A stretch of DNA of 6,284 nucleotides, taken from NCBI GenBank assembly GCA_000431215.1, contig HF985576.1, positions 1 through 6,284 on the forward strand, written 5' to 3'. Below the pieces are notes generated by a model that was given only the letters and a program-made list of their open reading frames with translations, ran no database searches and had not been told where the DNA came from. The translations under genes and the position numbers were made by a program. Positions 1 through 5,553 of this stretch are shown here, piece by piece. Source of the stretch: Prevotella sp. CAG:1031 (GTDB taxonomy: Bacteria; Bacteroidota; Bacteroidia; Bacteroidales; Muribaculaceae). Numbering within the stretch: the stretch's first letter is position 1; each line of letters begins with the position of its first letter.

Positions 1-2
1 TT

Positions 3-152
3 GTGGCCACTCTCGACGAGGCGGCCACGCGCCCCGACCTTCTCGACGCGCGCGGCCGGCAGGGACGCGCCTTTGTAGAGAAACATAACGGCAGCGACGT
101 CGTCGGGCGGCGCGCCGTAGAGTTCTGGACCAAATGCCTCGGACGATGCTGA
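3..152 (+). CDS. Probable group 1 (GT4-like) glycosyltransferase, C-terminal fragment
   Basis: Only the last 49 residues are inside the window; the first full codon is at position 3 and the TGA stop is at 150-152. The visible tail includes RGRQGRAFVEKHNGSDVVGR followed by an aromatic helix end (VEFWTKCL). A basic helix, then 'R.FVE.H....VV' and a closing amphipathic helix, is the usual ending of GT-B fold group 1 sugar transferases, where the C-terminal helix crosses back to the N-terminal domain. No catalytic part is visible, so the family call rests on this tail and on the context of a glycosyltransferase and a flippase directly downstream. The next gene's start codon lies inside this gene's last codons, which implies one transcript. 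It could instead be the tail of another enzyme; I am fairly sure it is coding but only moderately sure of the family. Confidence 0.5.
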   Translation: MATLDEAATRPDLLDARGRQGRAFVEKHNGSDVVGRRAVEFWTKCLGRC

Positions 153-955
153 CTCTCGAGCTTGCCATAGCGACCTACGGCGACGACGGCATCGTCCGCG
201 CGTCGGCCATGCTTCTGCCCGAGGCGGAAGGGATCGGCTATGTCATATCGTGGCAGAACGGAGGGGGGAGCGTTCCGGCCGCGATAGCGCGGCGCCGCGA
301 TGTCAGGCTCGTCAGGCTCGACGGCGCGGGGCTGAGCCGCAACCGCAACAATGCCCTTGCCCATTCGACGGCCGACATTGTTCTGCCGACCGACGACGAC
401 CTCATCTACAGCCCCGACGCGCTCAACGCCGTGCGCCGCATTTTCGAGTCGCGCCCCGACCTCGACTTCCTGAGGTTTGACTGCGCGGCCGCGGGGGCCT
501 CGCCCCACCCGACCGCCGCGCCGACCGACATCTGCGGCCGCTTTCCGAAGATGGCGAACCCGACGAGCTATGAGCTTGCCGTCAGGCGGACGACAGCGGG
601 GCGGGTCAGGTTCGACGAGCGTTTCGGCCTCAAGAGCGGCCGCTACAATGCGGCCGAAGACGACATGTATTACCACACCCTCGTCAGGCTCGGGCTGCGC
701 GGGCGCTACGAGCCGCTGACAGTGTGCCGCCACCCCGAGCTGTCGACAGGGCTGCGGCACATCGCCGACCCGCTGGTTATCAGGGCGATGGGCGTCTATA
801 TCGGTATAAGATACCCTCTGAGCGGGCCGCTGCGCATTCCGCTGAAGGCCTGGCGCGACAGCCGCGCCGGCCGGGCGGCCTTCCTCGCAGGCCTGAGGGA
901 GCTTTCGCGCGGCTATGCCGAATCATTCTTCATATCGCGGCCATGGAAACGGTAA
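146..955 (+). CDS. Family 2 glycosyltransferase (GT-A fold), polysaccharide biosynthesis
   Basis: A 269-residue protein that should transfer a sugar from a nucleotide donor to a growing lipid-linked glycan at the cytoplasmic face of the inner membrane. It opens directly with a beta strand (LELAIATYGDDG). It then shows GLSRNRNNAL (residues 62-71), the metal and donor-binding DDD at 83-85 (LPTDDDLIY), FDERFGLKSG at 156-165, an acidic EDD at 171-173 in the position of the usual ED catalytic-base motif, and a late HPELSTG (196-202). This order matches a group of short GT2 enzymes common in Bacteroidota capsule loci. I chose ATG 146 over the in-frame ATG 134 because it places the first strand at the N-terminus as in relatives; 134 would add only MPRT. 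The start overlaps the upstream stop by 7 nt, so translation is probably coupled. Donor and acceptor cannot be told from sequence. Confidence 0.87.
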   Translation: MLTLELAIATYGDDGIVRASAMLLPEAEGIGYVISWQNGGGSVPAAIARRRDVRLVRLDGAGLSRNRNNALAHSTADIVLPTDDDLIYSPDALNAVRRIFESRPDLDFLRFDCAAAGASPHPTAAPTDICGRFPKMANPTSYELAVRRTTAGRVRFDERFGLKSGRYNAAEDDMYYHTLVRLGLRGRYEPLTVCRHPELSTGLRHIADPLVIRAMGVYIGIRYPLSGPLRIPLKAWRDSRAGRAAFLAGLRELSRGYAESFFISRPWKR

Positions 956-2376
956 AGAGACAGGGGATGTCGGCCCGCATAATAAAGACTATGGGGCTGT
1001 TCGGAAGCGTTCAGGGGCTCGTGCTTCTCTGCGGCGTCGTGCGCACTAAGCTCGTGGCCCTCTGGATCGGCGCGGCCGGCGTGGGACTGTTCAGCATCTA
1101 CAACTCGGCTATCGACCTCGTTGTCACCGTGGCCATGCTCGGCATCGCCGCAAGCGCCGTCCGCGATATCGCCGCCGCTCCTGAGGGGATGAAGAATCTG
1201 ATGGCGCGCGCCGCGCTGCGGTGGGGATGGGTGCTGGGGGCTGTCGGCGCTGTCGCCATAGCGGCAATGGCTCCGGTGTTCAGCCGCCATTCTTTCGGCG
1301 ACGACAGCCACGCCTGGGCGTTCATAGCGCTGGCGGCCGCTGTCATGATGAACTCGCTGACGTCGATACGCTCGAGCATAATGCAGGGCCTCAAGGAATA
1401 CCGCCGCATGGCGCGCGCGTCGATGTGGGGGACGGCGGCGGGGGTTGCCCTGTCGGCTCCGCTGTTCTATTTCTTCAGGGTCGACAGCATTGTGCCGGCG
1501 ATTCTGATATTCTCGGCGGCTATGCTCGTGCCGACAGCCATGGCGATGCCCCGGCTGCGCTCCGACGAGCCGCTCGGGTGGCGACAGACTCTCAGCCTCG
1601 GCCGCGGATTCATAATCCTCGGGGCCTACATAACGCTGTCGCAGGCTACGAGCTACTGTGTCAACTATCTGTTCGCGTCGTGGCTCAGCACAACGGCCTC
1701 GGTCGACGAGGCCGGATTCTATCAGGCCGGGTTCAACCTGTTCAACCGCTATGCGGGGCTGATATTCGCGGCCATCGGCGTCGAGTATTTTCCGCGGCTG
1801 TCGATGGCGGCCGACCGCAGGCGGCGCGTCGAGGTCTTCGTCAACCACGAGTCGATGCTGATTCTGTGGCTGATACTGCCGCTGACGACGCTGTTCATCA
1901 TCGCGGGGCCGCTGCTGGTCAGGCTGCTCTATACCGAGGCGTTCCTTCCGATAGTGCCGATGATTTCGGCGGGCATAATCGGCGTCACGCTGCGCGGCCT
2001 GTCGTGGTGCATAGCGTTCACCATCCTCGCCCGTGGCGACGGACTGCTCTATCTGGTCAGCGAGGTCAGCAGCGCGCTGGTATGCCTCGGGCTGAACATC
2101 GCGGGCTACCGTCTGGGGGGCCTGACGGGGCTCGGAATCTCCTATACGGTCTGGTATGCCGTTTATCTGGCCATAGTGGCCGTCATCTACCTGCGCCGCT
2201 ACGGTCTGAGAATCAACCGGAGCGTCTGGTGGCTGACGGGGGCGTGCCTCGCCACGGGCTCTCTGATGGCTCTGACCGAAATAGCCTGGCCGGCGCTGGA
2301 GCCTCTGAACTGGGCCGCGGCCGCTGCTTCGGTTGTTGTTTCGGGCAGGGCGCTGCGCCGCCTCTGGCGACACTGA
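943..2376 (+). CDS. Wzx-type O-antigen / oligosaccharide flippase (MOP superfamily)
   Basis: A 477-residue polytopic inner-membrane protein expected to flip an undecaprenyl-diphosphate-linked repeat unit to the periplasm. The N-terminus IIKTMGLFGSVQGL, then VVRTKLVALWIGAAGVGLFS and a small-residue-rich second helix, is the hallmark beginning of COG2244 flippases, especially the WzxE-like/O-antigen translocase type. By eye there are about 12-14 hydrophobic segments, near residues 17-38, 47-70, 92-112, 124-143, 160-178, 182-202, 220-240, 265-285, 303-325, 335-360, 368-388, 395-416, 427-447 and 455-467. The length fits the family (about 420-500). ATG 943 overlaps the upstream glycosyltransferase stop (953-955) by 13 nt. 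A second in-frame ATG at 967 lies 11 nt after that stop behind a purine-rich stretch, would give 469 residues, and is a real alternative. The gene is last in the plus-strand cluster. I give no symbol because substrate specificity is unknown. Confidence 0.88.
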   Translation: METVKRQGMSARIIKTMGLFGSVQGLVLLCGVVRTKLVALWIGAAGVGLFSIYNSAIDLVVTVAMLGIAASAVRDIAAAPEGMKNLMARAALRWGWVLGAVGAVAIAAMAPVFSRHSFGDDSHAWAFIALAAAVMMNSLTSIRSSIMQGLKEYRRMARASMWGTAAGVALSAPLFYFFRVDSIVPAILIFSAAMLVPTAMAMPRLRSDEPLGWRQTLSLGRGFIILGAYITLSQATSYCVNYLFASWLSTTASVDEAGFYQAGFNLFNRYAGLIFAAIGVEYFPRLSMAADRRRRVEVFVNHESMLILWLILPLTTLFIIAGPLLVRLLYTEAFLPIVPMISAGIIGVTLRGLSWCIAFTILARGDGLLYLVSEVSSALVCLGLNIAGYRLGGLTGLGISYTVWYAVYLAIVAVIYLRRYGLRINRSVWWLTGACLATGSLMALTEIAWPALEPLNWAAAAASVVVSGRALRRLWRH

Positions 2377-2381
2377 CATTT

Positions 2382-2402
2382 GCCGCCAATAAATTTGGCG
2401 GC
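2382..2402. terminator. Perfect 8-bp hairpin in convergent gap, candidate terminator
   Basis: GCCGCCAA and TTGGCGGC form a perfect 8-bp stem around the 5-nt loop TAAAT, starting 5 nt after the flippase stop. It lies between two converging genes, where a terminator is expected. There is no T-tract next to the stem on either strand; on the plus strand the nearest is ATTTT about a dozen bases downstream. The site fits better than the sequence does, so this is a weak intrinsic terminator or a 3'-end processing stem. Confidence 0.5.
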
Positions 2403-2445
2403 CTGTTCAAAAATTTTGACGGCGCTTATTTGGGGGCGCTACTGA

Positions 2446-3162
2446 TCAGTCGCCGGCTTTTTTGTGGCGGGCGTAGCTTGCCGCCATGCGGTTGTGGTAG
2501 TTGCGGGCAGCGTAGGAGGGGCCGTTGTAGCCGCGGGCGAAGGCGCGCCAGTTTTTGGAGCGCAGATGTTTGACAAGACCTGTCGATTTGACGAATTCGG
2601 CGAAGAGGTCGAGCTGGTCGCGCTCGCTGCGGCTCATACGCTCGGCAAATTCCCCGGCGCTGGCGCATCCGCATTTCCTCCAGTTGAATCCGCCGATCTG
2701 GAACATTCCCCAGTAGGTCGACTCGATGGCCGAGGCGTCGTGGATCGAGCGGGCGGCCGTCAGGCGGCTGAAGACCGAGGCCTGGCTCGAACGGCGGCTG
2801 CGGTTGAAGACCTGGGGATGGGTGCGGTAGTATTTCGACAGGCTGACCCCTTTTTTGGCGGCATTGCGGCGGAACATGCCGAGGTCGAAGTTGACAAGGG
2901 GACGGCCGGGGGCCGAGAATCCCTCATGGGTTCGTCCGGCTTCGATCTCGACGACGGCCTTTATGGCGGCGATTTCGCAGCCGAGATGTTCGGCGACCTC
3001 GCGGTAGTCGTCGTCGGTCAGTGTCATCGACGCTTCTTCGGCGTCGGCGGTTTCGCCTGCGGCCCGGGCCTCTTCGGCTTCGGCAGGGGGGCCGGCGGGC
3101 TGCGAGGCGCCCAGACATGAGGCCACGGCAGCGAGCGACAGTGTCAAAAGGATCTTTTTCAT
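2446..3162 (-). CDS. Lipoprotein with N-acetylmuramidase (PF11860/DUF3380-type) domain
   Basis: A 238-residue predicted lipoprotein that should cleave the glycan strands of peptidoglycan. Residues 1-16 (MKKILLTLSLAAVASC) form a type II signal peptide with lipobox VASC and Cys16 as the lipidated residue. Residues 17-45 are an Ala/Glu-rich acidic linker. Residues about 48-232 match the N-acetylmuramidase domain known from phage endolysins. They include LTDDDYREVAEHLGCEIAAI, AVVEIEAG (Glu74 is the probable catalytic acid), RPLVNFDLGMFRR, YWGMFQIGGFNW (150-161), SERDQLDLFAEFV, and WRAFARGYNGPSYA ending the fold. Start 3162 was chosen for the signal peptide; an in-frame extension to 3216 adds 18 unlikely residues and enters a hairpin. 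No export motif of the K/Q-acidic type follows the Cys, so it may face the periplasm. No phage genes, holin or spanin are nearby, which suggests cell-wall remodelling rather than lysis. An antibacterial role cannot be excluded, but no immunity gene is seen. Confidence 0.85.
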   Translation of the reverse strand: MKKILLTLSLAAVASCLGASQPAGPPAEAEEARAAGETADAEEASMTLTDDDYREVAEHLGCEIAAIKAVVEIEAGRTHEGFSAPGRPLVNFDLGMFRRNAAKKGVSLSKYYRTHPQVFNRSRRSSQASVFSRLTAARSIHDASAIESTYWGMFQIGGFNWRKCGCASAGEFAERMSRSERDQLDLFAEFVKSTGLVKHLRSKNWRAFARGYNGPSYAARNYHNRMAASYARHKKAGD

Positions 3163-3195
3163 GACATCAGAATTAATGGGTCGGACGAATACGAG

Positions 3196-3231
3196 GCGGG
3201 GGACGCCCGGCATCACACCGGCGTCCCCCGC
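3196..3231 (-). terminator. Strong GC hairpin after pepD, probable terminator or attenuator
   Basis: Arms 3196-3210 and 3218-3231 pair over 14 bp with one bulged C (GCGGGGGACGCCCGG against CCGGCGTCCCCCGC) around the 7-nt loop CATCACA. It starts 14 nt downstream of the pepD stop and ends about 34 nt before the muramidase start, on their strand. The stem is by far the most stable one I noticed in the window. It is followed on the minus strand by CTCGTATTCG rather than a clean U-run. It is likely to end pepD transcription or lower read-through into the muramidase gene, and could also protect the 3' end of pepD mRNA. Confidence 0.7.
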
Positions 3232-3244
3232 TGAGAGTTCTGAA

Positions 3245-4705
3245 TTATCTGGTTTTCTCGGCGACTTTCGTCAGGGTCAGCTTAAGCTGGTTCCAGAAAC
3301 GGTCGACTGCCGGGATGTGCATCATTTCGCTGGGCGAGTGGACGTCGCGCAGTGTCGGGCCGAACGATACCATGTCGAGGCCGGGGAATTTGGTCAGGAA
3401 GAGGCCGCATTCGAGACCGGCGTGGATAGCGGTGATCTTCGGGTCGATACCGTAGAGCTCCTTATAGGCGTCGCGGGCCATGGCCATGATGGGCGAGTTC
3501 TTGTCGGGTGTCCATCCGGGATAGCCGTCGCCGTGGCTGACTTCGGCTCCGGCGAGGGCGAAGACGGCCTCGACCTGGTTGGCGATGTCCCATTTGCGCG
3601 ACTCGACGCTCGAGCGCTGCGAGGTTGTGATGAGAATCTTGTTGTCGGGCTGCATCTTGACGGCTGCGAGGTTTGTCGAGGTCTCGACGATGCCTTCGAG
3701 GTCGCGGCTCATCGAGATAACGCCGTGGGGGGCACCGTAGAGGGCTTCGATGAGGCGGCGCGAGGTGTCGCTGTCGATACAGAAGTCGGGGGTGTCGACG
3801 CTTTCCATGTCGATTTCGAGGGTGGGCTCGAGGTCGCCGTATTCGGCTTTGATCTGGGCGGCATATTCGTTGAGTGCCGTGCGGACGAGCTCTTTCTTGG
3901 AGGTGTGGATGCCGACAACGGCGTGGGCTGCGCGCGGAATGGCGTTGCGGAGGTTGCCGCCGTCGAATTCGCTGACGCTGATCTCATATTTCTTCATCAG
4001 GCCGAAGAGGAAGCGGGCGATGAGCTTGTTGGCGTTGGCGCGGCCGAGATGGATGTCGCCGCCCGAGTGGCCGCCCTGGCCTTTCTCGACCGAGATGCGG
4101 AAATAGAGGAAGTCTTTGGGGGCGTAGGAGCGGTTGTAGGTGAAGACGGCCGTTGTGTCGACGCCGCCGGCACAGCCGATGAAGATCTCGGCGTCGTCTT
4201 CGCTGTCGAGGTTGAGCAGGATTTTTCCGCGGATCATTCCGTCGCCGATATTGTTGGCGCCGGTCATTCCGGTTTCCTCATCGACGGTGAAGAGGGCGTC
4301 GACGGGGCCGTGGATATAGTCCTTGTCGATCAGGGCGGCCAGCGAAGCGGCTACTCCGATTCCGTTGTCGGCGCCGAGGGTGGTTCCGTCGGCTCTGACC
4401 CATTCGCCGTCGACGATGGTTGTGATGGGGGTGTTCTCGAAATCGAAGCCTTTATGGTTCGACTCGCAGACCATGTCCATGTGGCCCTGGAGGATAACGC
4501 GCTCGGCGTTCTCATAGCCGGGGGTTGCGGGAACGCTCATCAGCACGTTGCCGACGGCGTCGGTCTTATACTCGATGCCGTGCTTCTGGGCGAAGTCGGC
4601 GAGGTACTGGCGGATTTTGCCCTCCTTTTTCGAAGGACGGGGCACTTTTGTAATTTCATCGAAAATCTCGAAAACCTGTTTAGGCTGAAGGTCTTTGACG
4701 GTCAT
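3245..4705 (-). CDS. pepD: Aminoacyl-histidine dipeptidase PepD (M20C metallopeptidase)
   Basis: A 486-residue cytosolic dizinc dipeptidase that hydrolyses Xaa-His dipeptides such as beta-Ala-His and other dipeptides, recycling amino acids. The length is nearly that of E. coli PepD (485). All expected metal and catalytic residues can be read. They are His75 and Asp77 in GHMDMV, bridging Asp113 in LGADNGIGVA, catalytic Glu143 and ligand Glu144 in VDEETGMTGA, Asp167 in LNLDSEDD, and His456 in DVHSPSE. His213 in KGQGGHSGGD marks the lid/dimerisation domain (about residues 190-400), and HAGLECGLF (428-436) is also typical. There is no signal peptide, in keeping with a cytosolic enzyme. The ATG at 4705 follows an AT-rich leader without a Shine-Dalgarno sequence, as usual in Bacteroidota. 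The gene is divergent from the Skp-like gene and upstream of the muramidase gene on the same strand, separated by a strong hairpin. The identification is secure. Confidence 0.97.
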   Translation of the reverse strand: MTVKDLQPKQVFEIFDEITKVPRPSKKEGKIRQYLADFAQKHGIEYKTDAVGNVLMSVPATPGYENAERVILQGHMDMVCESNHKGFDFENTPITTIVDGEWVRADGTTLGADNGIGVAASLAALIDKDYIHGPVDALFTVDEETGMTGANNIGDGMIRGKILLNLDSEDDAEIFIGCAGGVDTTAVFTYNRSYAPKDFLYFRISVEKGQGGHSGGDIHLGRANANKLIARFLFGLMKKYEISVSEFDGGNLRNAIPRAAHAVVGIHTSKKELVRTALNEYAAQIKAEYGDLEPTLEIDMESVDTPDFCIDSDTSRRLIEALYGAPHGVISMSRDLEGIVETSTNLAAVKMQPDNKILITTSQRSSVESRKWDIANQVEAVFALAGAEVSHGDGYPGWTPDKNSPIMAMARDAYKELYGIDPKITAIHAGLECGLFLTKFPGLDMVSFGPTLRDVHSPSEMMHIPAVDRFWNQLKLTLTKVAEKTR

Positions 4706-4749
4706 AGGTGTTCTATTTGGTTTATAAGGTTAGATTGTCAAACAATGTT

Positions 4750-4783
4750 AAAATATATCGTTTTGCACCCCTAAGGTACAAAA
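4750..4783 (-). promoter_or_regulatory. Candidate Bacteroidota-type promoter for pepD
   Basis: Read on the minus strand, ATTTTG (4783-4779 outward, TTTG as the -33 element) is followed after 21 nt by TATATTTT (4757-4750), one base off the TAnnTTTG -7 consensus. Transcription would start a few bases further on and leave a leader of roughly 35-40 nt before the pepD ATG at 4705. Spacing and position are reasonable, but the -7 match is imperfect and the region is AT-rich, so chance similarity is possible. Confidence 0.42.
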
Positions 4784-4822
4784 TAAAAATGGTAACAGCC
4801 AAAAAAATCCGCGTCATTTCAG

Positions 4823-4830
4823 TATATTTG
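4823..4830 (+). promoter_or_regulatory. -7 promoter element (TATATTTG) for Skp-like lipoprotein operon
   Basis: TATATTTG is an exact match to the Bacteroidota -7 consensus TAnnTTTG and is followed by CACC, a common continuation at such promoters. It lies about 100 nt upstream of the lipoprotein ATG at 4933 and would give a leader of about 90-95 nt. A clear -33 TTTG is not present at the usual 19-21 nt spacing; that stretch is an A-tract (4800-4807). The leader contains a short CGGC-AGAGA-GCCG hairpin (4844-4856), but nothing I recognise as a riboswitch. Confidence 0.6.
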
Positions 4831-4932
4831 CACCGCGAAACAACGGCAGAGAGCCGCCGCTTCGCCGGCAAAAGACCGTATTTCAGCACATTAACAGGCT
4901 GCAACATTCTAAAAAACTATCATTCTTCACTG

Positions 4933-5553
4933 ATGAACAGATTAGCCGTATCAGCTAAAGTTTTCGCCCTGACCCTCTCGCTTGGAGTCATGGCCTCGTG
5001 CGGCACCCCCAACAATCAGGGCGCCCCTTCGAAAGACATTAAGGACAAGACCGAGAAAACCGCCGACAAAGGCACACCGACATCGCTCAACATCCGCTAT
5101 ATCGACGGCGACTCAGTCACCGCCAACTATCAGCTTGCCAAAGACTTCCAGCAGCTCACCCTCTCGTCGCTGAGCAAAATCGACAACGCCCGCCAGGCCC
5201 GCGGCAACGAGCTCCAGAAGATGGGCGCCAATATCGAGGCCAAGACGAAGCGCAACGGCTATCTGAGCCAGGAGAGCTACGAGGCCGACGTCAACGCCTT
5301 CAACAAGAAGCAGCAGGAGGCAGCCGCCATGCTCGACAACATGCAGGCCCGCGCCCAGCAGGAGATTGCCCAGCGCCAGATCGAGCTCAACGACTCGATC
5401 GAGGCTTTCATCAAAGACTACAATAAGGAAAAAGGCTACGACGCCATCCTCTTCAAGGCCGCCGGAGTCTATTTCAACCCGGCTCTCGACATAACCAAGG
5501 AGGTTATCGACGGCCTCAACGCCCGCTACGAGAAAGGCCGCAAGGCAAAATGA
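4933..5553 (+). CDS. Skp/OmpH-like periplasmic chaperone family protein, predicted lipoprotein
   Basis: A 206-residue secreted protein of the OmpH/Skp family (PF03938), whose classical members hold unfolded outer-membrane proteins in the periplasm. Residues 1-23 (MNRLAVSAKVFALTLSLGVMASC, given here as N-terminus MNRLAVSAK to lipobox MASC) form a signal peptide with Cys23 as the probable lipid site. Met at -3 is a less common but tolerated lipobox residue. A Lys/Asp/Thr-rich tether (about 24-50) leads to the first strand NIRYIDGDSV. A long charged Gln/Lys/Glu/Ala coiled coil (about 65-160, for example KKQQEAAAMLDNMQARAQQE) follows. The conserved end is YNKEKGYDAILFKAAGVYF, with a final DITKEVIDGLNARY helix. 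The start at 4933 was chosen for the signal peptide; the open frame upstream to 4708 crosses the promoter region. Its stop overlaps the next gene's start as ATGA. Unlike classical skp, it is not next to a bamA gene within this window. Confidence 0.88.
   Translation: MNRLAVSAKVFALTLSLGVMASCGTPNNQGAPSKDIKDKTEKTADKGTPTSLNIRYIDGDSVTANYQLAKDFQQLTLSSLSKIDNARQARGNELQKMGANIEAKTKRNGYLSQESYEADVNAFNKKQQEAAAMLDNMQARAQQEIAQRQIELNDSIEAFIKDYNKEKGYDAILFKAAGVYFNPALDITKEVIDGLNARYEKGRKAK

Larger units (their letters stand above)
4706..4932. other. Divergent intergenic region between pepD and Skp-like lipoprotein gene
   Basis: This 227-nt stretch is clearly more AT-rich than the flanking genes, above all in 4706-4830. 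It holds the candidate promoters described separately and two copies of TTTGCACC on the plus strand (4762-4769 and 4827-4834). Open frames crossing it on both strands lack recognisable domains and look like AT-rich or leader sequence, so I see no gene here. Confidence 0.7.

Noticed and set aside
913..2379. Long minus-strand open frame of 488 codons opposite the flippase
   Set aside because: Arg/Gln/Pro-rich translation with no domain, fully antisense to a convincing membrane protein; it arises from GC-rich codon bias.
2404..2450. Palindromes TCAAAAATTTTGA and ACTGATCAGT and a weak GCGC stem in the convergent gap
   Set aside because: Short and partly AT-rich; they overlap a stop codon or have wobble-dominated stems, so no operator or second terminator can be claimed.
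1221..2573. Plus-strand open frame of 450 codons in another frame of the flippase, running past the convergent gap
   Set aside because: Gly/Arg-rich out-of-frame reading that runs through a hairpin and into antisense sequence; no family resemblance.
2464..3120. Plus-strand open frame of 218 codons opposite the muramidase
   Set aside because: Antisense shadow of a gene with a clear signal peptide and domain motifs.
3161..4774. Long plus-strand open frame of 537 codons opposite pepD
   Set aside because: Antisense shadow: Val/Asp/Gly-rich with no recognisable motif, while the minus strand carries every PepD catalytic residue.
4844..4870. Possible structured leader or riboswitch upstream of the Skp-like gene
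   Set aside because: Only 3-4 bp stems are visible, with no match to any riboswitch core that I recognise.
4722..4907. Minus-strand 61-codon frame in the divergent intergenic region
   Set aside because: It covers both candidate promoters, has no domain or supporting start context, and ends next to pepD; judged non-coding.
4708..4932. N-terminal extension of the Skp-like lipoprotein by 75 residues
   Set aside because: It would place an AT-rich promoter region inside the coding sequence and bury the signal peptide; the start at 4933 explains the lipobox.
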